Shown here piece after piece: positions 9,510 through 18,243 of a stretch of 64,000 bases of DNA (within the stretch, counting starts at the first letter, position 1; the number at the start of each line of letters is the position of its first letter). Both the position numbers and the translations under genes were made by a program. The stretch is from Corynebacterium sp. ACRPO (GTDB taxonomy: Bacteria > Actinomycetota > Actinomycetes > Mycobacteriales > Mycobacteriaceae). The notes beneath the pieces are model-generated. The model saw nothing but the letters and a program-made list of their open reading frames with translations. It was not told the origin of the DNA and did not search any database. The stretch is from contig NZ_JAKRNE010000002.1 in the NCBI RefSeq assembly GCF_022347205.1, forward strand, positions 248,001 through 312,000, written 5' to 3'.

Positions 9510-10292
9510 ATGCCAACTATTGTGGCTCTGGTCAAACACGTGCCGGATACGTGGTCTACCAAGTCTTTGAACGATGACCACACCCTGGATCGCACCTCCG
9601 TGGATAACGTCATTGATGAGGTTAATGAGTACTCCGTGGAACAAGCCCTGCGACTGCGCGACAATAACCCCGATGCGGGCTACAAAGTCGTAGCACTGAC
9701 GATGGGGCCGGCCCAGGCCGACGAGGCACTGCGTAAGGCTTTGGCTATGGGCGCCGACGATGCCGTGCTCGTCTCCGATGATTCCTTGGCCGGAGCGGAC
9801 GCGCTATCGACCGCGTGGACCCTCAACGCCGCGCTCAATAAGCTTGACGACGTCCAGCTGATCACCGCCGGCACCGAGGCTTCCGATGCCTCCACCGGCC
9901 TGCTTGCCGGCCTTCTTGCCGAATACCGCCAGCTGCCGGCCCTTACCGGCTTGCACAAAGTAGAGCTAGCTGACGGCACCGTGCAGGGCACCCGCGATGA
10001 CGCGCGCGGCACCTGGGAACTCGAGGCGCCACTGCCGGCGATCGTTACGGTGAACGATAAGAGTGACAAGCCACGATTCCCCAATTTCAAGGGCCTGATG
10101 GCAGCTAAGAAGGCGGAAATCACCACCTTCACCCTGGCTGACCTGGGCATCGAGGCCATCGCGCCGACGACCTCTGTCTCGGCTGCTGAGAAGCGCCCAC
10201 CGCGCACCGCCGGCGAAGTTATTTCGGAGCCCAACCCGCAAGATGCAGCGAAGAAGATCGCTGATTTCCTGTCCGCAAAGAACTTGATTTAG
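9510..10292 (+). CDS. etfB: electron transfer flavoprotein beta subunit
   Basis: 260-residue ETF beta subunit, which with EtfA forms the FAD/AMP heterodimer that carries electrons from acyl-CoA dehydrogenases to the quinone pool. Family features are IVALVKHVPDT at the start, VIDEVNEYSVEQALRL and ALTMGPAQADEALRKALAMGADDAVLV. A good ribosome binding site (GAAAGGTGAG) precedes the ATG. etfA follows after 8 bp. No ETF:quinone oxidoreductase or acyl-CoA dehydrogenase is encoded here, so the electron donor is not evident. Confidence 0.95.
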   Translation: MPTIVALVKHVPDTWSTKSLNDDHTLDRTSVDNVIDEVNEYSVEQALRLRDNNPDAGYKVVALTMGPAQADEALRKALAMGADDAVLVSDDSLAGADALSTAWTLNAALNKLDDVQLITAGTEASDASTGLLAGLLAEYRQLPALTGLHKVELADGTVQGTRDDARGTWELEAPLPAIVTVNDKSDKPRFPNFKGLMAAKKAEITTFTLADLGIEAIAPTTSVSAAEKRPPRTAGEVISEPNPQDAAKKIADFLSAKNLI

Positions 10293-10300
10293 GAGTAGAT

Positions 10301-11242
10301 ATGTCGCACGTTTACGTACTAGTTGAGCACGACGCGGACAACCTCCTTCCCGTTACCGGCGAGCTGATTACGGCCGCGCGGGAATTGGGTACGGTGTCCG
10401 CAGTGGTCGTCGGCAAGCAGACCGATAAGTTCGATGCCGACCTTGCCGCCCTCGGCGCCGCACAGGTAGTTCAGGCAACGGCCGAGGATTATGAACAGCG
10501 TTTCCTTACCCCGGAGGTCGATGCCCTGCATGCGCTTGGCGCTGCGAACCCAGCGCCCATCGTGCTGGCCGCAACTCCGGCCAATAACGAGATTGCCGGC
10601 CGCCTCGCGGCTCGCCTCGCCTCTGGCGCACTGGTCAATGTCAATGGCATCGCCGCCGATGGCTCCGCCCAGATGAGCATTTTCGGTGGTTCCTATGAGA
10701 CCACCTCCACCGCCGCTGGTCAGTGCCCGATCTACACCCTTCGCCCGGGTGCGGTTGAGGCTGCGCCACAGCAGGTGGAGGCACAGCCGGCGCCGATGCC
10801 GTTGCCGGCCGCCACGGCTAAAGACGTCAAGGTAACTTCCTTTACTCCGGCACAGAAGTCCGCACGACCGGAAATTACCGAGGCCAAGGCAGTCGTCGCC
10901 GGCGGCCGTGGCGTGGGCGACGAGTTCGGTGCCGTCGTCGAGCCGCTTGCCGACGCCCTCGGGGCCGCAGTCGGCGCCACCCGCGACGCCGTCGATGAAG
11001 GCTTTTATGACGCCGCCTATCAGATCGGCCAGACCGGTGTTACCGTCTCGCCCGGCCTCTACATCGGCTTGGGTATCTCTGGCGCTATCCAACACACCTC
11101 TGGCATGCAGACTTCCGGCACCATTGTGGTAGTCAACCAAGACCAGGATGAGCCGTTCTTCCAGATCGCTGATCTCGGCGTCGTGGGCGACCTGCATGAA
11201 ATCGCACCCGCCCTGACCGAGGAACTGAAGGCGCGCCAGTAA
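10301..11242 (+). CDS. etfA: electron transfer flavoprotein alpha subunit
   Basis: 313 residues. The N-terminal adenine-nucleotide-like domain is followed by the FAD-binding C-terminal domain with VAGGRGVG and the family signature around GLYIGLGISGAIQHTSGM (near residue 250), plus TIVVVNQDQDEPFFQIADLG. It follows etfB by 8 bp and its stop shares one base with the next start (TAATG), so etfB, etfA and the cysteine desulfurase form one transcription unit. Confidence 0.95.
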   Translation: MSHVYVLVEHDADNLLPVTGELITAARELGTVSAVVVGKQTDKFDADLAALGAAQVVQATAEDYEQRFLTPEVDALHALGAANPAPIVLAATPANNEIAGRLAARLASGALVNVNGIAADGSAQMSIFGGSYETTSTAAGQCPIYTLRPGAVEAAPQQVEAQPAPMPLPAATAKDVKVTSFTPAQKSARPEITEAKAVVAGGRGVGDEFGAVVEPLADALGAAVGATRDAVDEGFYDAAYQIGQTGVTVSPGLYIGLGISGAIQHTSGMQTSGTIVVVNQDQDEPFFQIADLGVVGDLHEIAPALTEELKARQ

Positions 11243-12357
11243 TGCCGCACTACTTTGACTATGCCGCTACCCAGCCGATGCGTCAGAGCGCGATTGACGC
11301 GTGGGTGGCGGCGGCTGGCTCCCTCAACTCCGGCGCGCAGTATGGTTCTGGCCGCAAGGCTCGGTCCGTGCTGGATGATGCCCGTGAAAAGGTGGCTTCC
11401 CTCCTCGGCTGCGAGCCCATCGAGGTCATCTTTACCTCTTCTGGCACCGAGGCGGACAATATCGCCATTCAAGGTCTCTACGCGGCTGGGCAAACAAACC
11501 GCATTATTTCTACCGATATTGAGCACCCGGCCGTGCGCGATACCGTCTCTAAGCTGGAGAAAACCGGAGCGGTCGTCGATATCCTTCCCGTCGACCGTTC
11601 CGGGCACATTGCAGATCTATCGGCCCTAGACACGCTTGCCGACGTCGCTACCTGCATGTGGGCCAACAACGAGACCGGGGCCATTCAGCCCATCGAAGAG
11701 ATAGCCACACGTGCGAATGCGACAGGCACACCCGTGCACGTCGACGCGGTCCAAGCCGTGGGCAAAGTCCCCATCAACTTTTCCTCGCTAGGGGTCACCA
11801 GCCTCGCCGCCAGTGCCCACAAGTTCGGCGGTCCCCGCGGCATCGGTCTGCTTTTGGCCAAGCGCAGTCCTGCGCCACAGCCGATCGCCTACGGCGGCGG
11901 CCAAGAACGGGGCATCCGCCCTGGCACCGTGGACGTGGCGGGCGCTTCCGGTCTAGCTGCGGCGCTGGAGGAATCCGTCTCCGAAATCACCGCCCAGGGC
12001 GAGCGAATTGCCGCTCTCCGCAATAAGCTGCGCGCCGGAATCCTCGCCACCATCGATGACGTGGTGGTCAATTCCGCTGAGCCGTGCTTGCCTTCCCACC
12101 TGCACGTCTCTTTCCCCGGTGCTGATGGCGATAGCCTCATCATGCTGCTGGATTCATTGCAGATCGAGGCCTCTACCGGCAGTGCTTGCAGCGCTGGCGT
12201 AAACCGCATGTCTCATGTCCTCGAGGCAATGGGCGTAAGTGAGGCGGAAGGAATCGGTTCCCTGCGTTTTACTCTCGGTAGGCTTACTTCGGAAGAGGAT
12301 GTTGACTACGTCTTGGCTCATCTTCCGGAGGTTATTTCACGAGCCCGTTCCGTCTAG
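11242..12357 (+). CDS. cysteine desulfurase (NifS/IscS class)
   Basis: 371-residue fold-type I PLP enzyme that removes sulfur from cysteine as a protein persulfide. The PLP lysine is in ASAHKFGGPRGIG (near residue 195) and the catalytic cysteine in STGSACSAG (near 315). The HVDAVQAVGK segment (PLP-binding Asp) is present. Genomic position suggests it donates sulfur to MnmA for tRNA 2-thiouridine: in mycobacteria the homologue adjoins mnmA, whereas here three unrelated genes lie between. A role in Fe-S assembly is also possible. Confidence 0.9.
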   Translation: MPHYFDYAATQPMRQSAIDAWVAAAGSLNSGAQYGSGRKARSVLDDAREKVASLLGCEPIEVIFTSSGTEADNIAIQGLYAAGQTNRIISTDIEHPAVRDTVSKLEKTGAVVDILPVDRSGHIADLSALDTLADVATCMWANNETGAIQPIEEIATRANATGTPVHVDAVQAVGKVPINFSSLGVTSLAASAHKFGGPRGIGLLLAKRSPAPQPIAYGGGQERGIRPGTVDVAGASGLAAALEESVSEITAQGERIAALRNKLRAGILATIDDVVVNSAEPCLPSHLHVSFPGADGDSLIMLLDSLQIEASTGSACSAGVNRMSHVLEAMGVSEAEGIGSLRFTLGRLTSEEDVDYVLAHLPEVISRARSV

Positions 12358-13550
12358 TTATCATTCCTTTCTTTCGCCGCAGCTCGCCGGGCGGCGATAG
12401 CTTGGCCTACCGTTAGCGCCCAGTTCTTGTTCTTGGGCGCTAGCGGTCCTTGGGGCTCATCGTATTCCCAGCGGCCATCGTCAAAGAGCCATACTATGTC
12501 TCCAGTATGCGGATCCATGATGTAGAAGGCACCACCATCGGTTTTGATGTTGTGGTGATGCTGGCAGAGTGATGCCAAGTTGCTCCCCGCCGTTCTTCCT
12601 CCCTGTGCATGGTCAATCCGGTGGTCCTTTTGGCAGTTCTCTGCGGGGCGATTACAACCTGGCCAGCGGCACACGCCATCGCGGCCTTCCACGTAGGCGC
12701 CAACGAGTGGGGGAGTAACGTAGCTTTCGCTCTCCATCCTTTTTGCAAGGTCCATATCCCGCGTCTGGGTGGGACGCAGACTGTCAGCGGTCTCAGGGCT
12801 TACCCATCCGAATCCCCGGATAAATGCGGGAGCAGCCTCCTGGTCGAGGGCTCGGTACATATGAAGAACCACTTTTGCCCGCGACTCAATTTCGCCCAGA
12901 ATCAACTTGGCTAGGGCTTCAGCTTTCGTGAGGTTATGCTCTTCGGCTGCCTTACTAACGTGTTCATCGATGGCTAGCATGGTAGCTTCATCGAACTCCA
13001 CTGCTAGCCCAGCCTTCCCGCCGAAACTGTGGTAGGTGAAATAGGAGTCGTTCCCTGCATCAGGCTCCTTATCTTCATTGGGGTGTGGGTCCTCCACAGC
13101 GATGAGGCCATTTAGCTTTCGCCGCAAATTGGTATTCGAAGGCAGTACCTGGCCGGGCTTCGTGGGGGTCAGGTAACGCGCAAGCTCTTGGTCTATCCGC
13201 TCGAGAATTTCGGTCGGGATGTCGCCCAGCTTGCTAAGCACGGCGTCGATAGTAATAAGACGAGAGAAATCCAGGAAGTAATAGGTTTCCTGGAGCGCCT
13301 TTGTCAGTGGTAGCTCTGCGAGTCGATAAAGGGCCATTGTTATGTCTCGCGTGCGCCGCTCGCTTAAGCCCGTGCGGGTGGAAAGTGTGTGGCAAGATAT
13401 GTCGAAATCTTCTTCTAGGTCTGGCTTCACCTCATTCCAGAATAGGTAATCTTGTTTTCTGATTTCTGTGGCTTTAACTGCAAGCGGATCGTTGGGGTCA
13501 TTGACTATGTAGTAGGCGTCCAAGATGAAATCCCCCGATTTGTAGAACAT
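12354..13550 (-). CDS. DUF222/13E12-type protein with C-terminal HNH nuclease domain
   Basis: 398 residues. A long helical DUF222-like region is followed by an HNH motif near 295-345: CRWPGCNRPAENCQKDH (metal Cys pair and DH) and SLCQHHHNIK (second Cys and HH). Proteins of this 13E12-repeat type are multicopy in corynebacteria and mycobacteria and their role is unknown; some annotators treat them as selfish nucleases. The 3' end overlaps the cysteine desulfurase gene by 4 bp on the opposite strand. The upstream start region shows no clear ribosome binding site. Confidence 0.85.
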   Translation of the reverse strand: MFYKSGDFILDAYYIVNDPNDPLAVKATEIRKQDYLFWNEVKPDLEEDFDISCHTLSTRTGLSERRTRDITMALYRLAELPLTKALQETYYFLDFSRLITIDAVLSKLGDIPTEILERIDQELARYLTPTKPGQVLPSNTNLRRKLNGLIAVEDPHPNEDKEPDAGNDSYFTYHSFGGKAGLAVEFDEATMLAIDEHVSKAAEEHNLTKAEALAKLILGEIESRAKVVLHMYRALDQEAAPAFIRGFGWVSPETADSLRPTQTRDMDLAKRMESESYVTPPLVGAYVEGRDGVCRWPGCNRPAENCQKDHRIDHAQGGRTAGSNLASLCQHHHNIKTDGGAFYIMDPHTGDIVWLFDDGRWEYDEPQGPLAPKNKNWALTVGQAIAARRAAAKERNDN

Positions 13551-13585
13551 GTGTACTTAACTTCATGGTGAATATTTTAAGGCGT

Positions 13586-13613
13586 GCCCTGCCCCTTTGC
13601 AAGGGGTGTGGGC
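13586..13613. repeat. inverted repeat in the DUF222/GH25 divergent intergenic region
   Basis: Inner arms CCCCTT (13592-13597) and AAGGGG (13601-13606), extended by outer GCCC/GGGC (13586-13589, 13610-13613). It lies between two divergent starts, so it is more likely an operator or transcript hairpin than a terminator; there is no T tract on the plus strand. Confidence 0.4.
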
Positions 13614-13732
13614 AAAGATATGTTCTAAAAGGATGTATTCCAAGAGGGGGTGAAATGGAGGTAAAGAAAATTATTTCAAGTGGCGCGTGTTAAAGATGTG
13701 ACAGGAGTGAAGGCGTTGCTAGACTCACGCGC

Positions 13733-14893
13733 ATGACATCAAAGAAGGCACTCCGAAAGAGCATTACTGCGGTGGTCACCGTGGCTGCGCTAGCCGTAAG
13801 TGGTACCGCCGTCGCCCAGGCGGTGAGCCTCGGTGCACCTAAGGGCATTGACGTTGCAGCGCACCAGCATCCAGGCGGTACACCTATCGATTGGTCAAAG
13901 GTGCGTACCGACGGTCAGTCCTTTGCATTCGTGAAGGCTACCGAGGGCGGTGATTGGGTAAACCCCCACTATGTAGAGGATATTCAGGCGGCTAATGCTG
14001 CTGGACTCAAGACCGGTGCATACCACTACGCACGTCCGGCTGGCGACGCCAAGACTCAGGCGGCCAATTTTGCCGCGCAGATCGCCCTAGCCCCGGATCA
14101 GACATTGCCTCCTGCACTTGATATCGAGGTGGCGGAAGGAAAGTCTGCGGCACAGCTGGAGCAGTGGATTGAAGAATTTACTAGCGAGCTCAAGCGTCTT
14201 ACCGGTCGCACGCCCATGATCTACACCTACAAGTACTTCTGGATGGGGCAGATGAATAACTCCCAGAAGTTCTCGGATATGCCACTGTGGCTCGCGGCCT
14301 ACCAAGATCAAGCGCCCGATGCCGTAGGCGGTTGGAACAAGCTATCCTTCTGGCAGCGCTCTGGCTCCGGCAAGGTGGCAGGCATTCCTACCGACGTCGA
14401 CATGAACCTGTTTAATGGTTCGAAGCAGCAGCTGCAGTCTTTCAGTGACGGCAACTACGTAGACGTGGGCGGCGCGCTAGAGCAGCTGGTTGTGAGCGAT
14501 GGGCTTGATTTGAGCTCCGATAGTACGCCGCTCATCGGTGCTATTTTGGCCTTGGCGGCGGGGCTGATTGCGATTCCGCAGCTTGCCGACGCCGCCGAAA
14601 AGTCCGGCCTCGATCCCCAAGCGGCGGAGGGCTTGGCTGGCTTCGTAAAGACCCTGCAAGACAAGGACGCCCTTCCAGTGGAGGACCTGGGCGATATGGC
14701 CAAGGGCAACTTCTCCGTCAGCGACCTAGCTATCCTGCTGGACAATGCCGGTCACGTGAACAACGTTAAGTCAGGCAACGTCTCCGAGTCGGAGGTATCG
14801 GAAGCTAAGAATGCCGCCAAGAACGCGGGCGCTGACGTACCCGATTTTGACGCGGGACAAGTAGCTACGCTGCTTAATCGCGTACTGCAGTAG
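13733..14893 (+). CDS. secreted GH25 family lysozyme with unidentified C-terminal domain
   Basis: 386 residues. A signal peptide occupies about residues 1-30 (KK start, AVVTVAALAVSG, AVAQA). The GH25 muramidase domain (about 35-245) has GIDVAAHQ (Asp40, His44), FAFVKATEGG, GAYHYARP and PALDIEV, giving the Asp130/Glu132 catalytic pair. Residues from about 250 on match nothing I recognise: a hydrophobic stretch (LIGAILALAAGLIAIP) and Ala/Asp-rich helices. It should cut the N-acetylmuramic acid bond in peptidoglycan. The ATG follows TAGACT (13720-13725) by exactly 7 nt, so it is probably leaderless. Its 3' end overlaps the next, opposite gene by 20 bp. Confidence 0.9.
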   Translation: MTSKKALRKSITAVVTVAALAVSGTAVAQAVSLGAPKGIDVAAHQHPGGTPIDWSKVRTDGQSFAFVKATEGGDWVNPHYVEDIQAANAAGLKTGAYHYARPAGDAKTQAANFAAQIALAPDQTLPPALDIEVAEGKSAAQLEQWIEEFTSELKRLTGRTPMIYTYKYFWMGQMNNSQKFSDMPLWLAAYQDQAPDAVGGWNKLSFWQRSGSGKVAGIPTDVDMNLFNGSKQQLQSFSDGNYVDVGGALEQLVVSDGLDLSSDSTPLIGAILALAAGLIAIPQLADAAEKSGLDPQAAEGLAGFVKTLQDKDALPVEDLGDMAKGNFSVSDLAILLDNAGHVNNVKSGNVSESEVSEAKNAAKNAGADVPDFDAGQVATLLNRVLQ

Positions 14894-15710
14894 CACCGGT
14901 GAAAAACGCGCGGGTCCAGGCCTCGTCTTTGTAATGGGCGGGCACGGCCCCGCCTAAGAGTGCCTTTGCCAGCTGGGCGGCTTCGACGGAGCCCTCGGCT
15001 GGCATTTCTTTATCCGAAGCCACCAAAATGATGTTCCCGTAGCGCCGACCCTTGAGCATCGGTGGGTCTGCGATGACGGCGAGGTGATCAAATACTTGAT
15101 CTAGTCCCGCCAGTTCGCTCTTCGCCAGCTGTAGATCGGAATGGTCTCCGCAGTTGGCTACGTAGAGGCCACCCGCCGCAAGCGATTGCTTTGCCGCCTT
15201 AAAGAACTCCACAGTGGTGAGGTTGGCTGGTGTCTTGTCGCCAGCAAAGACATCGCGGATGATGATGTCGCGGCTGGACGGCAGGAACCCCTCGGTTTCT
15301 TTGCGTGCTTCGCCGGCGCGGATTTTGACGGTGGGGGAACGAGGGACGTCGAAAAGCGTACGCACCAATTCGCCCAGCTTGGCGTCCAGCTCCACCACTG
15401 TGTGGCGGCTGCCCGGAAGCTTGCTTGCGAAGTAGCGAGGAAGGGAGCAGCCCGCGCCGCCTAGGTGGGTGACGCGGAGCTTATTCGCGGGCCGAGAATT
15501 GAGGTGCTCAACCGCCGCCGCAATCCAGCGCATGTACTCAAACTCCAGCTCTTCTGGCTCACCGAGCACAATGTGGCTGCTCGGCACGCCATTAACGTTG
15601 AGAATATAGGCGCGGTCGCGAAACTCATCCGGTACAACCTCGGCCGTGCCGGTAGAAATATCGTAGGTGCCGGTAATTCCCGGATCGGTGGAAGCTCGCT
15701 TTCTGCCCAT
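14874..15710 (-). CDS. spermidine-synthase-like methyltransferase-fold protein
   Basis: 278 residues with the spermidine synthase fold: HLGGAGCSLPRYFASK (motif I), HTVVELDAKLGELVR (acidic loop) and IIIRDVFAGDKTP. Stand-alone actinobacterial members often have no proven polyamine activity, and no speD or other polyamine gene is present, so the substrate is unknown. The ATG at 15710 (MGRKR) is favoured over 15719 because a TAAGCT box lies 8 nt upstream. The gene is convergent with and overlaps the lysozyme gene by 20 bp. Confidence 0.8.
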   Translation of the reverse strand: MGRKRASTDPGITGTYDISTGTAEVVPDEFRDRAYILNVNGVPSSHIVLGEPEELEFEYMRWIAAAVEHLNSRPANKLRVTHLGGAGCSLPRYFASKLPGSRHTVVELDAKLGELVRTLFDVPRSPTVKIRAGEARKETEGFLPSSRDIIIRDVFAGDKTPANLTTVEFFKAAKQSLAAGGLYVANCGDHSDLQLAKSELAGLDQVFDHLAVIADPPMLKGRRYGNIILVASDKEMPAEGSVEAAQLAKALLGGAVPAHYKDEAWTRAFFTGATAVRD

Positions 15711-15804
15711 GTCACACAAGCTTAGGGAATGGATTCGATTTAAACCGCGTTGGGGCTAGGGAGTAGACTTTCGGGCCTGTAGTCAAGGTGAAATGGGGAG
15801 CACA

Positions 15805-16890
15805 ATGCGAGTATTGGTTGCCATGTCCGGCGGCGTGGACTCATCGGTTGCCGCCGCCCGTGCAGTAGAAGCCGGCCACGAGGTGATTGGCGTTCACCTC
15901 GCCCTGCACAAAGACGCGCAGCAGACCAGGGAAAAAGCCCGCGGATGCTGCTCATTGGAGGATTCGGCCGACGCCCGTCGTATCTGCGATAAGCTGGGCA
16001 TTCCTTTTTATGTCTGGGACTTTTCGGAAGAATTCAAAGAAGAGGTCATCACAGACTTCGTGGATTCCTACGCCCGCGGCGAGACCCCCAATCCCTGCCT
16101 GCGTTGCAACGAGAAGATTAAGTTCCGGGCGTTGCTGCAAAAGGGCATGGCGCTTGGCTTCGATGCGGTTGCGACGGGCCACTACGCCACCATCGATGAG
16201 GACGGCTATATGCGCCGGTCCTTGGACGAGAATAAGGATCAGTCTTATGTGCTCGGCGTGATTTCTGCCGAAGAGTTGGAGCATTGCTTTTTCCCCATCG
16301 GCGACACCCCCAAGCCGCAGATCCGCGAAGAGGCTGCGGCGCATGGCTTTTCCACCGCGAAGAAGCCGGATTCCTATGACATCTGCTTTATTCCAGACGG
16401 CAATACGCAGGCCTTTTTGGGTGCCCGCATTGGGCTGCGCCCCGGCATGATCGTGGATCAAGAGGGTACGGAGCTCAAGGAGCACGATGGCGCGTGGAAC
16501 TACACCATCGGCCAGCGCAAGGGCCTGGACATTAAGGCGCCGGCTGCCGACGGCCGCCCCCGCTACGTCACCGATATTGATGCTGCTACCGGCACGGTTA
16601 CCGTCGGCGCCCGCGAGGACTTGGCCGTAACCTCGATTCAGGCCGATCGCCTGAAGTACCTCCACCCAGGCATGGATGGGGATTTCGAGTGCGAGGTTCA
16701 GGTGCGCGCACACGGCTCCGTGGTGCCATGTACCGCCCACGTTGACCGCGAGGCGGACGAAATGCACCTCGAACTCAAGGAGCCGCTATCTGGTGTCGCC
16801 CGCGGCCAAGCGGCGGTGCTGTACTTTCCTTCGCCGGATGAGCTGGGAGACATCGTCATCGGCTCCGGCACCATCTGTGGAACTAATTAA
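15805..16890 (+). CDS. mnmA: tRNA-specific 2-thiouridylase
   Basis: MnmA (TrmU) activates U34 of Lys, Glu and Gln tRNAs with ATP and inserts sulfur. The 361-residue protein has the PP-loop [11 protein letters not shown] at the N-terminus and the two catalytic cysteines in [15 protein letters not shown] and [12 protein letters not shown]. The ATG at 15805 ([10 protein letters not shown]) is chosen because GGGGAG precedes it at good spacing and it matches the family start; an in-frame ATG at 15793 would add four residues. The sulfur donor is probably the cysteine desulfurase at 11.2-12.4 kb. Confidence 0.96.
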   Translation: MRVLVAMSGGVDSSVAAARAVEAGHEVIGVHLALHKDAQQTREKARGCCSLEDSADARRICDKLGIPFYVWDFSEEFKEEVITDFVDSYARGETPNPCLRCNEKIKFRALLQKGMALGFDAVATGHYATIDEDGYMRRSLDENKDQSYVLGVISAEELEHCFFPIGDTPKPQIREEAAAHGFSTAKKPDSYDICFIPDGNTQAFLGARIGLRPGMIVDQEGTELKEHDGAWNYTIGQRKGLDIKAPAADGRPRYVTDIDAATGTVTVGAREDLAVTSIQADRLKYLHPGMDGDFECEVQVRAHGSVVPCTAHVDREADEMHLELKEPLSGVARGQAAVLYFPSPDELGDIVIGSGTICGTN

Positions 16891-17251
16891 GCACGCAGTT
16901 GGCAATGAGCCGGTCTAGCGCTCGGACATCGATATTGGGGCCAATGTTGATTTTGAATTCGCCAGCCCTAGTCCACAGCTGCAGCTCAGCATTGAAGTCA
17001 AGGAGCTTTCCCGCGTTTTCCGTGGACCACATGTTAATGGAGGAATAGGGCAGGGAGTACATCTCTACCTTTTTGCCTGTAAGGCCTTGCGCGTCGCGGA
17101 TGATGAGGCGCCTATTGGTAAATACGGCGGCATCGCGGACTGTCTTGAAAGCGCAGACGGGATATTCCTGTTCGGCCAAAACAGTGGAAATGTCCTGGGG
17201 AATTTCGCACTCGTTGTAGAAGGTCCAGCCGGAGTATTTTTCCACGCCCAT
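16883..17251 (-). CDS. bacterial PH-domain (YokE/bPH type) small protein
   Basis: 122 residues resembling a single bacterial pleckstrin-homology fold: [32 protein letters not shown] is the typical strand-turn-strand pattern (TN.RLII.D..G...K.......YS.I), followed by a beta strand [25 protein letters not shown] segment and a C-terminal helix. A clear ribosome binding site (AAAGGAA) sits 7 nt before the ATG. Stop end overlaps mnmA by 8 bp in opposite orientation. Function of the family is not established; a stress or membrane-associated role is only a guess. Confidence 0.75.
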   Translation of the reverse strand: MGVEKYSGWTFYNECEIPQDISTVLAEQEYPVCAFKTVRDAAVFTNRRLIIRDAQGLTGKKVEMYSLPYSSINMWSTENAGKLLDFNAELQLWTRAGEFKINIGPNIDVRALDRLIANCVLN

Positions 17252-17328
17252 AGTAAGGTTCCTTTCGAAGTGATACGTCGCGTATCGGATAGATAATTCT
17301 GAGAAATAATACTAGCGCCGAGGTGAAT

Positions 17329-18243
17329 ATGGACGCTTTTGGCTTAGGCCCTATGCCGGGATACTCCATGAGTGAAGCGGCAGACATCGTGATGGGGGAG
17401 ACGGGTGGTCTCCCGCACCTTCCGCAGTTACCGGACCGCGGGATTTATGCTGGGGCCATTGGGCGCACTGCGGGCTTGTTGGAAGCTGTCTCCATTGACC
17501 GCGGACCGCGCTCATGGGTGCTCAGTGATCGGCCGCAGCTCATTTCGCACCGGGTTGTCGACCAGATGAGCCGGGACCTGGACGAGATTCAGGAGGTGTG
17601 GGGCGAGTCAGTTCCCCGTATCAAGGTCCAAGCGGTAGGCCCGTGGAGTTTGGCGGCCGCTGTGGAGCTAGGAAACGGGCACCGCGCGATTACTGATTTG
17701 GGTGCTTTCCGGGACCTGTGTGGTGCACTATTGGCCGGAATTCAGGAACACAAGGCACAGGTGGCGCAGCGTTTTGGGGCCGAGGTTCTTGTGCAGCTGG
17801 ACGAGCCCCTGCTTGCCGACGTCCTTTCGGGCGCCCTTCCAGGCACCACCGACTTTGATACGATCAGGGCTTTTCCCGCAGACCAGGTCAATGCGACACT
17901 GGCGGAGTTTGGCGCGGACTACCTTCGGCTTCGCGAGCCATTATGGGAAGTGGCGGCGAAGACGGTGCTGCTCGATTTTGCTGGTCTAGCCTCGCCCGAG
18001 CATCTCGATGACTTGGGGCAGTGGATTGATGGCGGCGCTCGCGTCGGATTGGGCGTGGCAGGGCACGATGCTCGCACGGAGGCTATTTCTATTGCACAGC
18101 ACTTCGACCGCATGGGCCTGTCGCGGGAGCGAATTCCAGAACAGGTTGATATCTTCCCGTGGCCGGTGGAAAAGGCCGCGCCCAGCTATTCTTTTGCCGC
18201 TGAGGTGGCGGGCATCCTCATTCGCGACGCCGGCGATCTTTAA
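17329..18243 (+). CDS. MetE-like (cobalamin-independent methionine synthase C-terminal) protein without zinc ligands
   Basis: 304 residues of the methionine synthase II fold, starting GLGPMPG and containing WSLAAAVELGNGHRAI and VLVQLDEPLLADVL (core barrel strands). True MetE enzymes bind catalytic zinc with His-x-Cys, Glu and a late Cys. I find only one Cys (FRDLCGALL) and no HxC, so homocysteine activation is unlikely. A homologue sits near mnmA and ligA in mycobacteria. ATG at 17329 has GAGGTG upstream; a GTG at 17323 is possible. Its end overlaps the next, opposite gene by 4 bp. Confidence 0.8.
   Translation: MDAFGLGPMPGYSMSEAADIVMGETGGLPHLPQLPDRGIYAGAIGRTAGLLEAVSIDRGPRSWVLSDRPQLISHRVVDQMSRDLDEIQEVWGESVPRIKVQAVGPWSLAAAVELGNGHRAITDLGAFRDLCGALLAGIQEHKAQVAQRFGAEVLVQLDEPLLADVLSGALPGTTDFDTIRAFPADQVNATLAEFGADYLRLREPLWEVAAKTVLLDFAGLASPEHLDDLGQWIDGGARVGLGVAGHDARTEAISIAQHFDRMGLSRERIPEQVDIFPWPVEKAAPSYSFAAEVAGILIRDAGDL

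Noticed and set aside
12354..13550. DUF222/HNH gene as a group I intron or IS-borne nuclease
   Set aside because: No flanking inverted repeats, target duplication or intron structure; it has its own intact reading frame.
13700..15710. GH25 lysozyme region as prophage endolysin
   Set aside because: It has a Sec signal peptide and no holin or phage structural genes nearby; it is a cell-wall enzyme of the host.
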